In this document: positions 29,032-37,665 of the stretch, in pieces
Layout of the letters: every line of letters begins with the position of its first letter
How positions within the stretch are numbered: the first letter of the stretch is position 1
NCBI RefSeq assembly: GCF_038004425.1
Contig: NZ_JBBORC010000001.1
Span: forward strand, 783,001 to 847,000
Length of the DNA stretch: 64,000 nucleotides
Direction: 5' to 3'
From: Solibacillus sp. FSL W7-1464
GTDB taxonomy: Bacteria; Bacillota; Bacilli; Bacillales_A; Planococcaceae
The notes under the pieces: model-generated
Told to the model about the DNA's origin: nothing
Seen by the model: the letters and a program-made list of their open reading frames with translations, nothing else
Database searches by the model: none
Translations under genes and position numbers: made by a program

Positions 29032-29184
29032 ATGTCTGGATATGGTTGGCAGCAGCAAGGTTGGCAACATGGTGGTTGTGATTATGGCTGTTCCCCAGGC
29101 TATGGCGGTAATAACAGTATGACATTCGTATTGATCGTTGTACTCTTTATTTTACTTATTATCGTTGGTAGCGCATTTATTTAA
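29032..29184 (+). CDS. yjcZ: YjcZ-family sporulation protein
   Basis: A 50-residue protein: Gly/Gln/Trp-rich N-terminal half (SGYGWQQQGWQHGG) and a C-terminal membrane helix ending GSAFI, typical of YjcZ. AAAGGGGGG precedes ATG 29032. CATACACTA at 28999-29007 matches the sigma-K -10 consensus CATANNNTA; no good -35 is seen. It lies next to spoVIF as in B. subtilis. Confidence 0.85.
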   Translation: MSGYGWQQQGWQHGGCDYGCSPGYGGNNSMTFVLIVVLFILLIIVGSAFI

Positions 29185-29202
29185 GGGAGGTTAGTAAACA
29201 GT

Positions 29203-29451
29203 ATGGATCGTTCGTTTTTTAAAAAAGTGGAGCGCAAAACCGGCGTTGATTTCGATGAAATTATGACGCTTGCAAATGCATTGACGTATGCAGATTTCTC
29301 GGATGAAAAACAAGTTCGGAAAATCGTGAAAAAAGTGAGCCGTCTTGCAAATAAACCGATTACGAGTGAACTTGAAGACAAAATTGTGCAGTCAATCATT
29401 CAAGACGGTAAATCTTTGGATTTTTCAAAAATCGAGAAAATGATGAGGTAA
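29203..29451 (+). CDS. spoVIF: Stage VI sporulation protein F
   Basis: An 82-residue helical basic protein matching SpoVIF (YjcC): FFKKVERKTGVDFDEI and a C-terminal LDFSKIEKMMR. SpoVIF supports GerE-dependent coat assembly late in the mother cell. AAGGGAGG precedes the ATG, and yjcZ ends 18 bp upstream, so they may be cotranscribed. Confidence 0.88.
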   Translation: MDRSFFKKVERKTGVDFDEIMTLANALTYADFSDEKQVRKIVKKVSRLANKPITSELEDKIVQSIIQDGKSLDFSKIEKMMR

Positions 29452-29482
29452 GTCGGAACTTTAAAAGTGGCAAAACAATACG

Positions 29483-29523
29483 AAAAACATCCATTTTCTC
29501 CGGCGGGAAATGGATGTTTTTTT
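29483..29523. terminator. Terminator after spoVIF, shared with yjcF
   Basis: AAAAACATCCATTT pairs with AAATGGATGTTTTTTT. The A-rich 5' arm makes it usable for the convergent yjcF. Confidence 0.9.
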
Positions 29524-29544
29524 ACTTTTATGAGATTTAAAAAA

Positions 29545-29973
29545 TTAAATTTTCTTCTCCATAGCGCGATGTGGAATGCCGGCATCCATAAATTCCGGGG
29601 AAGTGACAATATAGTCCAGCTTCTCATAGAAAGGTATTGCATAGCTTTGGGCATTCAATTTAAGCTTTTCAAACGTTGCATTTTTTGCGTATTGTTCAAC
29701 AGCTTCCATAATTAATGCGCCAAGTCTTTTACCACGATAGTTATTCAATACACAAACGCGCTCCACTTTTCCGACTTTCGGTTCAACTACCCGAAGACGT
29801 GCTGTAGCAATTGAATTTTCACCTTCATTTACTAAAAAATGAACGGCCGTCTCATCGTAGTCATCTATTTCCAGACTTAATGGAACCCCTTGTTCTTTGA
29901 CGAACACCTCTTTCCGTAGTGCAAATGCACGTTCGCGGTCTTCGTCGGTTGTAACTAGTTTTACTTCAAACAC
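29545..29973 (-). CDS. yjcF: GNAT-family N-acetyltransferase YjcF
   Basis: A 142-residue GNAT domain. FALRKEVFVKEQGVP is the typical N-terminal signature, and VCVLNNYRGKRLGALIME contains the acetyl-CoA loop (RGKRLG). Substrate unknown. Its start lies 3 bp after the yjcG stop, so the two form an operon as in B. subtilis. Confidence 0.88.
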   Translation of the reverse strand: MFEVKLVTTDEDRERAFALRKEVFVKEQGVPLSLEIDDYDETAVHFLVNEGENSIATARLRVVEPKVGKVERVCVLNNYRGKRLGALIMEAVEQYAKNATFEKLKLNAQSYAIPFYEKLDYIVTSPEFMDAGIPHRAMEKKI

Positions 29974-29976
29974 GTA

Positions 29977-30498
29977 TTACTCAGCTCCAGTCAATTTGTA
30001 TGTTTCATAAGTTGTCCATGAGCCGTCTTCCAATTGGTAAAGCAAGTGGAAACGATCGATTGAATCTTTTTCATCTACTCCAACCATACGCAACTGACCA
30101 TAAATATCATCATGCTCGGAAGCGCTCATTTTTTGCGCAATTGTAATGTGTGGCATAAACACATGCTTTGGCGCACCCAAGTTGATTTTTTCCTGTATTG
30201 ATTTTTGAATACTCTCCAACTGCGGCGTTGGTTCGATTCGGAAGTAAATAGCATTCGTCGTCGGGTAAAATGAACTGATTCGAGAGGCGTGAATTTGTAA
30301 AGGTGCAAACCTTGATGCCACTTCCTGCAAATGTTTTGAGATTTCTCCAATTTCAGCTTCATCCGCGTCAAACGCGTCTTTTAATGTAACATGAGGTGTG
30401 ATTAACGCATAATGCGGGTCGTAGCGTTTGCGATAAGTGTTCGCTAAATCTTGTAATTTTTTAGATGGAAAAGCAACAATACCGTATTTCAAATTCAT
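29977..30498 (-). CDS. yjcG: 2H phosphoesterase YjcG (2'-5' RNA ligase-like)
   Basis: A 173-residue 2H phosphoesterase. The two catalytic HxT motifs are HVTLKD and HITIAQ, separated by the usual distance of about 80-90 residues. AGGGGGTA precedes the start. Family members act on RNA or nucleotide cyclic phosphates; the physiological substrate of YjcG is unknown. Confidence 0.9.
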   Translation of the reverse strand: MNLKYGIVAFPSKKLQDLANTYRKRYDPHYALITPHVTLKDAFDADEAEIGEISKHLQEVASRFAPLQIHASRISSFYPTTNAIYFRIEPTPQLESIQKSIQEKINLGAPKHVFMPHITIAQKMSASEHDDIYGQLRMVGVDEKDSIDRFHLLYQLEDGSWTTYETYKLTGAE

Positions 30499-30684
30499 TA
30501 CCCCCTAAAAATTTTATAAAAAATTTCATATAGCACCGTGCTAAATGAAAGTGAGACGTCCTGTAAATGGCATAGATTTAAACAAATAATCATGCTAACA
30601 AAAATCTAGATACAGCCACACCAAGGCGTAATTGTTTTAATTATAACAGAAAAATTTGTGAATAAACATTTCCAACACACACTA

Positions 30685-31404
30685 TTATCCGAAAATTTCA
30701 ATTAGTGCCCGTTTTAAATCAGGTTTCCAATAAGTCCATGTATGATTACCATTGAATTCTTCATAGAATGTATCAATACCATGTTGAACAAAAAGTTGAT
30801 GCAGCTCACGGTTCGGTGTTAACAAATCTTTGACGGTCCCATCTTTTAATGCCACTTGATCTTCCTGTAGGCCGATAATATGGTACAACGAAAGAATATC
30901 TACGTTTTTCGCATCCTTTACAGCCTGCAATACAAGCTCATCTACATAAGGTGATTGTAGAATGGCTTTGCCGAAAATATTAGGATAATGGATTGCAGTC
31001 ATCAATGATATGGTTGCAGCCATAGAATCACCTATTAATGCACGCCCACCGCCAACTTGTGTAGTTGAAAATTCATCATCTAAATAAGGTACGAGTTCAT
31101 GTGCCAAGAACCGCATATACGCTTCAAATTGATCCCCTGCTGGTGTATATTTTCGCTTTCGATCTTCATAATTTTTGTATGGCACACCAACTATAATTGT
31201 GTTTTCAATTAGGTAGCCGTCGATCAGTTCATCCGCAAGGCGCGGAATGCCTCCTAGCTGAAAGTAATCTTTACCGTCGGATGCGATTAAAATGTTATAT
31301 TCATATAATGGGGAATAATTTGCTGGAATATAAATTAATAACTCCAGCTCCTCGTTTAATGCATTGCTAAAAAAAGCAACATCTTTTACTGTGCCTCTCT
31401 CCAT
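30685..31404 (-). CDS. yjcH: Esterase YjcH (enterochelin esterase-like fold)
   Basis: A 239-residue alpha/beta hydrolase. The nucleophile elbow is IGDSMAA (Ser), an Asp-bearing PYLDDEF lies upstream, and a late His sits in NGNHTWTYW. The frame is open to 31503 but AGGGGTGA precedes ATG 31404, which is used. It sits upstream of yjcG-yjcF with a 186-bp gap that contains nothing I recognise. Confidence 0.87.
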   Translation of the reverse strand: MERGTVKDVAFFSNALNEELELLIYIPANYSPLYEYNILIASDGKDYFQLGGIPRLADELIDGYLIENTIIVGVPYKNYEDRKRKYTPAGDQFEAYMRFLAHELVPYLDDEFSTTQVGGGRALIGDSMAATISLMTAIHYPNIFGKAILQSPYVDELVLQAVKDAKNVDILSLYHIIGLQEDQVALKDGTVKDLLTPNRELHQLFVQHGIDTFYEEFNGNHTWTYWKPDLKRALIEIFG

Positions 31405-31581
31405 GTTGTCACCCCTGTATGTTGATGTATCTAAAATTGTATCATATAGTAAAATAAAGGTGTAATATATAAAGAAAGCTATACGTTTTGCCTCTGACGC
31501 CATGCTTTCGAGGCAGATAAATTACTACCCGTCAATGCGGGAAAAATGAGTGCTTAAAATAAACAAAAGTGAGGATATCTT

Positions 31582-32163
31582 ATGCATAATAAAAATATTC
31601 GTGTACATTCAGACGAAGTAACAAAAGCTACGTATAACGCGTTGGAACGTCGTCATGTAACAATTGAAGATATTGCTGAAATCGTGTTTACGATGCAATC
31701 ACCATATAATGAAGGTTTAACAATCGAACACTGCATTCAATCGGTTGTTCGTGTATTAAATAAACGTGAAGTACAACATGCTGTGCTTGTCGGCATCGAA
31801 CTTGACGAGCTGGCAGAGAAAAGGTTGCTGTCAGCACCACTTCAAGCAATTATTGAGGCGGATGAAGGGTTGTTTGGTGTCGATGAAACATTGGCATTAG
31901 GGTCGGTATTTACGTATGGAAGTATTGCTGTAACAACTTTCGGTCATTTGGATAAACAAAAAATCGGAATCATTGAAAAGCTGGATACAAAAGCAGGTGA
32001 ATCGGTCAATACATTTTTAGACGATCTAGTCGGGAGCATCGCTGCATGTGCGGCTTCACGTCTGGCACACCGTATGCGCGATTTAGAAGAAGAAGGCGGT
32101 ACATTCGCAGATATTCCACCAGTAGAATTAGGACCAAATCCTAAGTCAAATACGGAGATTTAG
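31582..32163 (+). CDS. pgpA: Phosphatidylglycerophosphatase A-like protein (YutG)
   Basis: A 193-residue protein matching the soluble PgpA family of Gram-positives: an N-terminal helical region (DEVTKATYNALERRHVTIED) and a C-terminal PgpA core. No membrane segments are visible, unlike E. coli PgpA. The family removes phosphate from phosphatidylglycerophosphate. GTGAGGA precedes the ATG. It lies 20 bp before the nuclease gene. Confidence 0.72.
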   Translation: MHNKNIRVHSDEVTKATYNALERRHVTIEDIAEIVFTMQSPYNEGLTIEHCIQSVVRVLNKREVQHAVLVGIELDELAEKRLLSAPLQAIIEADEGLFGVDETLALGSVFTYGSIAVTTFGHLDKQKIGIIEKLDTKAGESVNTFLDDLVGSIAACAASRLAHRMRDLEEEGGTFADIPPVELGPNPKSNTEI

Positions 32164-32183
32164 AAAGGATTTAAATAGAAACG

Positions 32184-32819
32184 ATGAAATTAAAAGATGT
32201 AAAAACGCTAATTACGAGTGGTACAATTATTATTGCAGTAGGTTTATACTTGGCATTTAGTGAACCTAAAAAAGATACAGAGCAAACAACATCCACTGAA
32301 ATTACGGAACAGAATATCGAATACAAAATTACAACTGATATTGCGATGGACAAAACAGGCAATCAGCTAATCGACGTGAAATACTTGAATGCCAATGACG
32401 GCGATACATTCAATGTCGAAATGGATGGTAAAAAAGAACGTGTACGTCTTCTGATGATTGATACGCCAGAAATGAATTATAATAAAGGCGAACCAATGCC
32501 TTACGCAGAAGAGGCAAAGGAACGTACGGTTGAACTGCTGGAACAGGCGGAATCTGTTCAACTTTTATTCGATAAAGGCCCTGAGACCGATAATTATGAC
32601 CGGTTATTGGCCTATGCTTTTGTAGATGGTGTAAGTTTGCATGAGGTTTTATTAAGTGAAGGTCTGGCAGCAGTACGTTATGTTAATAAACCGAACGATA
32701 CACTGGAAGATGAGCTTTTGGAAATTCAGCAACTAGCTGAACAAGATGAGCTGAACATTTGGGCCCATGACAACTATTTACAGCGTGACGGTTTCCACCC
32801 GGAAGAAGTAAGCAAGTAA
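32184..32819 (+). CDS. Membrane-anchored thermonuclease (SNase family)
   Basis: A 211-residue staphylococcal-nuclease homologue. An N-terminal membrane helix (residues 8-25) is followed by a linker and the SNase domain from about residue 60. Catalytic residues line up: Arg88 and Glu96 with Asp93 in RLLMIDTPE, and Arg140 in YDRLLAY. It probably degrades extracellular DNA/RNA at the cell surface. AGAAAGGA precedes the ATG. Confidence 0.93.
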   Translation: MKLKDVKTLITSGTIIIAVGLYLAFSEPKKDTEQTTSTEITEQNIEYKITTDIAMDKTGNQLIDVKYLNANDGDTFNVEMDGKKERVRLLMIDTPEMNYNKGEPMPYAEEAKERTVELLEQAESVQLLFDKGPETDNYDRLLAYAFVDGVSLHEVLLSEGLAAVRYVNKPNDTLEDELLEIQQLAEQDELNIWAHDNYLQRDGFHPEEVSK

Positions 32820-32848
32820 TTGGGGTTCTTCAATAACTTAAAAAGATG

Positions 32849-32887
32849 TAAGCGGAATTGAAAATATATTTCAATTCCGCTTATTTT
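32849..32887 (+). terminator. Terminator after the nuclease gene
   Basis: TAAGCGGAATTGAAA pairs with TTTCAATTCCGCTTA, followed by TTTTTT. Confidence 0.9.
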
Positions 32888-33040
32888 TTGCATTTTTCCG
32901 CATAAAGGGAGGTTTTTTTCCACGTATAGCTCATGTTGAAGAAGCAAGTTGTACAGGTAACAATGTGATTGGTATGATGGTATGGCAAGAATTATTTAGC
33001 TTTAAACTAGATATCGGAAATTTATTCTATGGGGGAAAGA

Positions 33041-33490
33041 ATGATGACAAAAATTTTAATGTTGCATGGTGTTAACCACAACATGTTCGGGAAACGTGAT
33101 CCTGAACATTATGGAACGATAACTTTGGAGGAAATCAATCAAACCATTCAGGAACTGGCGAATGAACTGAAAGTAGAAGTGGAAACCTTCCAGACGAACC
33201 ATGAAGGTGAGTTTATAGAGAAAATCCATGAAGCATTCCTTTCCGGCGTTGACGGAATTGTCCTGAATGCTGGTGCTTGGACTCACTACAGTTATGCAAT
33301 TCGGGATGCATTGGATATTTTTACTGGTCCGACCGTGGAAATACATATGTCCAATATCCATGCACGTGAAAGCTTCCGTGAAAAATCTGTGTTTGCGGAT
33401 ATTGTGACAGGTCAAATATCAGGTTTTGGCAAAGAAAGCTATTTGCTGGGTATTCGTGCAGCAGTGCAGGCAATAAAAAATAATCATTGA
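33041..33490 (+). CDS. aroQ: Type II 3-dehydroquinate dehydratase-like protein
   Basis: About 149 residues. Type II dehydroquinase residues are recognisable: Arg19 and Tyr24 in GKRDPEHYG, Asn in LNAGAWTHYS and His in EIHMSN. The N-terminal NxN block, usually GPNLNLLG, reads GVNHNMFG. It dehydrates 3-dehydroquinate in the shikimate pathway. GGGGGAAAG precedes the start. No other shikimate gene is near, so it is an orphan. Confidence 0.85.
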   Translation: MMTKILMLHGVNHNMFGKRDPEHYGTITLEEINQTIQELANELKVEVETFQTNHEGEFIEKIHEAFLSGVDGIVLNAGAWTHYSYAIRDALDIFTGPTVEIHMSNIHARESFREKSVFADIVTGQISGFGKESYLLGIRAAVQAIKNNH

Positions 33491-33520
33491 GGAAAAAATT
33501 AAAATTGCATTAAACTATTA

Positions 33521-33555
33521 AGCGATTTCTATTAATGGAAATCGCTCGAATTTTT
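33521..33555 (+). terminator. Terminator after aroQ
   Basis: AGCGATTTC and GAAATCGCT are followed by CGAATTTTT. Confidence 0.75.
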
Positions 33556-33689
33556 CTGTAATCGCTGTAAATCTAATATGTATATGGATTGTTTTTCATT
33601 GGAAATATATGAATGTATAAAACTTTGTTAAGTTGCAATTACGACAAATTAATGAAGTTTACTGTCAAAAGAAATAAATTTATTACAAA

Positions 33690-33759
33690 TGAGAATATTA
33701 TCAATTGAGAAACAGGCCACTTTATGGCATGCTATATATTGGTTTGAGAATTATTCTCT
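33690..33759 (+). promoter_or_regulatory. Fur-box-like operators upstream of the haem cluster
   Basis: TGAGAAT-T-ATTCTCT (33745-33759) fits the 7-1-7 Fur palindrome TGATAATNATTATCA with two symmetrical changes and one further mismatch. A second palindrome, TGAGAATATTATCA (33690-33703), lacks the central base. They lie 44-113 bp before the first NEAT gene. Iron-dependent repression is inferred. Confidence 0.75.
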
Positions 33760-33802
33760 ATTAGAAATTTTTAATATTATATAGAAAAGGAGGAGAAATA
33801 GT

Positions 33803-34588
33803 GTGAAAAAAGGTTTCTTCATATTTTTTGCTACTCTAATTTTGGTAGCGTTTACTTTACCAAATAATTCATCTGCAGCGATTGCTGATGGTACATATGA
33901 TGTAAGTTATCAAGTAAATAAACCCGGCAGCAATTCGGCTTCTATGGCAAATGACTATTTTTTAAAGCCTGCCAAGCTAATTGTAAATAACGGAAAAATG
34001 ACAATGCAGCTTACGATTAAAAACAGTAGCTGGGTTACACAGTTTAATCCTCCAGGTGGGGCGAAAATAATCGGCTCAAATGAGGCTGCAGACCAGCGCA
34101 CAGTGCAATTTGCTATATCCAATGCAAATATAGTGACAATACCGATGAAAATCGACATTGATGATATTGATTACCATCACAGCTATAGTGTAGATTTTGT
34201 ATTTAACAGCGGAGGGTTACCTGAAGCGAAGGTGGAGGAACCTAAAGAAACAGTAAAGCAGGAACCGGCAAAAACAGCTCCGGCACCAAAAGAAACACCG
34301 ACAAAGTCGTCAGGAAGTAATACTTCTTCAAATACAACAGCACCATCAGCTGAAAAGCAAAATAAAGATTCATCCGAACAGCAAGCAACAACAGCAACAA
34401 CAGTAACCACAAAGACAGATGATTCCACAAAGACAGATGAAGAAGTTGTAACTGAAACGAAGCAAGCTGAAGATTCTGAGGTAGTAGAAAATCCGGAGAC
34501 GAGCGATGAATTGCCGTTAATGGCGATCATATTATTCATCGTAGCAGCAGTTGTATTCATTCGTACAAAGAAAACAAAAACTATATAG
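33803..34588 (+). CDS. isdC: NEAT-domain haem protein with sortase B signal (IsdC-like)
   Basis: 261 residues. Signal peptide to about residue 26; one NEAT domain at about 27-136 with the 3-10 helix SASMANDYF and the haem motif YHHSY (Tyr124, Tyr128); a Pro/Thr/Ser/Glu-rich linker; then NPETS at 230-234, a hydrophobic stretch and a basic tail. NPxT[S/N/G] is the class B sortase motif (NPQTN, NPKTG), and srtB lies 5 kb downstream. GTG 33803 follows AAAAGGAGG. It probably passes haem across the wall to IsdE. Confidence 0.88.
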   Translation: MKKGFFIFFATLILVAFTLPNNSSAAIADGTYDVSYQVNKPGSNSASMANDYFLKPAKLIVNNGKMTMQLTIKNSSWVTQFNPPGGAKIIGSNEAADQRTVQFAISNANIVTIPMKIDIDDIDYHHSYSVDFVFNSGGLPEAKVEEPKETVKQEPAKTAPAPKETPTKSSGSNTSSNTTAPSAEKQNKDSSEQQATTATTVTTKTDDSTKTDEEVVTETKQAEDSEVVENPETSDELPLMAIILFIVAAVVFIRTKKTKTI

Positions 34589-34608
34589 ACAGATAGGGGA
34601 AATTAAGA

Positions 34609-36408
34609 ATGGCAAACAAATCAACAGCAACTAAAGCATTATTAGCATCATTACTTGCTACATCAGCAATCGTACCTGCAATGGCAGTTTCTGCTGACAC
34701 AACTACAGAAACAAAGACAACAGAAGCAGTAACAAAAAAGATTGATTTCACTTTGGAAGATACTACAAAACATTTGGCAAACTATATTAAAGGTCCGGGT
34801 AATTTACTGGAAATGAATGGTCAGCAATATATTGAAGTTTTAACAAGTGACGCAGTACTAGCAATGATTACTGAAGCCACTGTTGATGGGAAGACAATAG
34901 TAGTTGAACATGGTGGCAAAAAGCATATTTACATACCTGTTAATGAGAAGTTCGAACCAGTAACGATTCAATTGAAAATTGCAATGGGACCAAATGTAAT
35001 GGATTCGACAGCAATTTTAACACCTAATAAAGATTCTATCACTGGTGGAGCAAGTTCAGAAAAACCAGCTGAATCAACAAAACCTGCTGAAGAAAAACTA
35101 TTCACAGCTGGTAAAACATTTGAATCAGTTGCAGATGGTATTTATGATGTGAAATGGGATGCGTATAAGGGGGAAATAGGAAATTATACTGCGATTACTG
35201 GTCAGCTTTCCCCTGATGCAAAATTAGTAGTAAATGAAGGAAAGTATTCAGTAGAAATTTCTACAATTGCTAAATCAAATCATTTCATTAAAAATATTTC
35301 TGTTGAAGGTAAAGAGGCAAAAGTTTTATCGGGAACAGCAAATGAAGGCGATGTTCGTGTATTAAGTTTTGACATTGATTCAATTAGTGATTTACATTCG
35401 GCAAAAATCGATCTTGATGTTGCAGGTCGCGCGATGTCACATGACTTCGGCTTTGCTATCGAAACAGCTGACCTGGACTTACCAACGGCTGAAACAAAAC
35501 CTGCTGCTCCGGAAGCAAAAACAGAACCAGTATATGTATATAAAGACGGAACAAAGGAATTATCAATCATGCATGGCCGTTACCTTGAAGAGACAGTTTC
35601 AGTTACTGCAACTGAAGGCGGCTATGATGTTGATGTAACATTCCCTGAAGGTCAATGGATCAATGACTTTAAAGTGGAAGGTGCTACAGTTGCATTAAAA
35701 TCAGAAGAAATCGTAGAGAATAATAATGTACAAGTCTACACTGTTTCTGTTAAAGATCTTGCTAAACTTTACACAGCGACTATTGACCTTTCTGTAAACC
35801 AAGGTCCGGTTAAATACGACAGCGTTCATAAAGTACAATTACAATTCGGTGACAGCCAAACGGCTACTGTACCATTTAAAGATATCGCAAACAACGGCAA
35901 TAAAGATGCGATTATTAACCTATACAATAAAGGGATTTTCAAAGCGGCAGACAAGTTCAACCCGGACAACAATTTGAAACGTTATCAATTCGCGCTAATG
36001 CTAAACCGTGCATTAAAACTGGATGTAACGGCAAAAGCGAACTTCTCTGATATCGCAAAATTCGATGCTGAAACAATAACTGCAATCAATGCATTAAACG
36101 GTTACGGCATTATCAACGGCAAAACAGCTACTACATTTGCACCTGGACAAGATATAACTCGTAAACAAGCGGCCTTAATGATTTACCGTCTATTAGAGAA
36201 AAACGGCTATAAAGCATCCGGTGAAGCAGCAAACTTCTCTGATATGCCAAAAGAAGTGGAAGCATCAAAAGCAATTTCTGAGTTAGAAAAATTAGGTATT
36301 ATTTCTGGTTATGAAGGGAAATTCAATCCGGAAAACAAACTAATACGCTCTCATATGGCAAAAATCTTAAACAATACGTTAACAGTAATTGACGGTTTAA
36401 AGAAATAA
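34609..36408 (+). CDS. S-layer-type surface protein with three NEAT-like and three SLH domains
   Basis: 599 residues: signal peptide to about 29; NEAT-like domains near 43-140, 171-290 and 308-415, joined by Glu/Pro/Lys linkers; three SLH repeats from 421 to the end. SLH domains bind pyruvylated wall polymer. The haem-ligand Tyr seems conserved only in domain 3 (KYDSVH, Tyr403); domains 1 and 2 have Met there (VMDST, AMSHDF). SLH motifs are also divergent (ITRKQA is closest to ITRAE). It resembles the NEAT-SLH proteins of the B. cereus group. Confidence 0.88.
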   Translation: MANKSTATKALLASLLATSAIVPAMAVSADTTTETKTTEAVTKKIDFTLEDTTKHLANYIKGPGNLLEMNGQQYIEVLTSDAVLAMITEATVDGKTIVVEHGGKKHIYIPVNEKFEPVTIQLKIAMGPNVMDSTAILTPNKDSITGGASSEKPAESTKPAEEKLFTAGKTFESVADGIYDVKWDAYKGEIGNYTAITGQLSPDAKLVVNEGKYSVEISTIAKSNHFIKNISVEGKEAKVLSGTANEGDVRVLSFDIDSISDLHSAKIDLDVAGRAMSHDFGFAIETADLDLPTAETKPAAPEAKTEPVYVYKDGTKELSIMHGRYLEETVSVTATEGGYDVDVTFPEGQWINDFKVEGATVALKSEEIVENNNVQVYTVSVKDLAKLYTATIDLSVNQGPVKYDSVHKVQLQFGDSQTATVPFKDIANNGNKDAIINLYNKGIFKAADKFNPDNNLKRYQFALMLNRALKLDVTAKANFSDIAKFDAETITAINALNGYGIINGKTATTFAPGQDITRKQAALMIYRLLEKNGYKASGEAANFSDMPKEVEASKAISELEKLGIISGYEGKFNPENKLIRSHMAKILNNTLTVIDGLKK

Positions 36409-36467
36409 TTCAATGAAACGTAAATGGCTTATTACAAAAAGCCATTAGCTAATACGATTTTAGGTAG

Positions 36468-36515
36468 GGTTGTGTTAAAAGCTAAGGCTTTTAATACAGC
36501 CCCAATCCTATTTTT
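36468..36515 (+). terminator. Attenuating terminator between the NEAT-SLH gene and isdE
   Basis: GGTTGTGTTAAAAGC pairs with GGCTTTTAATACAGCC through G-U wobbles, followed by CCAATCCTATTTTT. It may lower isdEF expression relative to the surface proteins. Confidence 0.65.
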
Positions 36516-36615
36516 AAGTAAGGACAGTGCAGACGCTACGCTTAAATTGAACTAAACTTCCATCTGGGACAGGATGAAATTTTACTTCAGTTTAAACAGC
36601 TAGGAGGAAAAATTA

Positions 36616-37518
36616 ATGAAAAAGTGGTTAATCGGTCTCGCACTGAGTATGGCAGTACTTGCGGGATGCGGAAATAGTGAACAAAAAGCGGAGTCAACCA
36701 TCGCCGTTGACAATACTGCAACAGAACAGGCCTCAGCAGTGGAAGAGGAGCATCGCATTATCGCGGGAACGGTTGTCATTGCACAAATTTTGGATCGGCT
36801 GAATCTTGATGCGGTCGCAATTCCGGATACGGTGAAAGATTTACCGGCGCGTTTTGACGATCTTCCGAATATCGGAAATGCGATGAATCCGGATGCGGAA
36901 ATCATCAAATCACTCAATCCAACTGAAGTGCTTTCCGTATCCACATTGGAATACGATTTAAAGGATAAATTTGAGCAATTGAGAATTCCTGTTGATTTTG
37001 TTGATTTAACAAGTATTGAAGCGATGATGGGTGAAATTACAGCACTTGGTGAACGCTACAATCGTGTCGATGAGGCAAAGGCTTTAAATGATGAGCTACA
37101 GACTGAAATTGATGCGGTAGAGGTTGCAGCAACTAATGAAGAAAAGCCGCGCGTACTCATTTTACTAGGTGTACCAGGCAGTTATTTAGTGGCGACCGAA
37201 AATTCATATGCAGGTGATTTAGTACGACTTGCAGGCGGGGAGAACGTCATGGCTGGCCAGGATGCAGAATACTTGCCATCGAATACAGAGCATCTATATT
37301 CATCGAATCCTGATATTATTTTACGTTTATCGCACGGTATGCCGGCTGAAGTTATTGAAATGTTTGACGAGGAATTTGCCAAAAATGATGTGTGGAAACA
37401 TTTTAATGCTGTGAAAAATGGACAAGTATATGATTTAGAGGAAGAACTATTTGGTACGACAGCAGCATTGAATGTACCGGAAGCACTCAATCAGTTAGTA
37501 GAAATATTTTATCCATAA
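36616..37518 (+). CDS. isdE: Haem ABC transporter substrate-binding lipoprotein IsdE
   Basis: A 300-residue class III binding protein. Lipobox LAGC with Cys18; Met90 in GNAMNPDAE and His240 in RLSHGMP line up with the axial haem ligands Met78 and His229 of S. aureus IsdE. TAGGAGG precedes the ATG. It receives haem from NEAT proteins and delivers it to the permease. Confidence 0.92.
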   Translation: MKKWLIGLALSMAVLAGCGNSEQKAESTIAVDNTATEQASAVEEEHRIIAGTVVIAQILDRLNLDAVAIPDTVKDLPARFDDLPNIGNAMNPDAEIIKSLNPTEVLSVSTLEYDLKDKFEQLRIPVDFVDLTSIEAMMGEITALGERYNRVDEAKALNDELQTEIDAVEVAATNEEKPRVLILLGVPGSYLVATENSYAGDLVRLAGGENVMAGQDAEYLPSNTEHLYSSNPDIILRLSHGMPAEVIEMFDEEFAKNDVWKHFNAVKNGQVYDLEEELFGTTAALNVPEALNQLVEIFYP

Positions 37519-37665
37519 GACCCCGGCCTTTAGACTTAAGCTGGGTGAAAAGGATATGCGGGAGATTAACCCTCTACTGATTGAAGAATCACTTATCAAT
37601 AACAATGTTGGAAAAGCAGAGTCTTGAGGGAGGTTTTGCTTTTCATCATATAAAGGATGTTTTCT

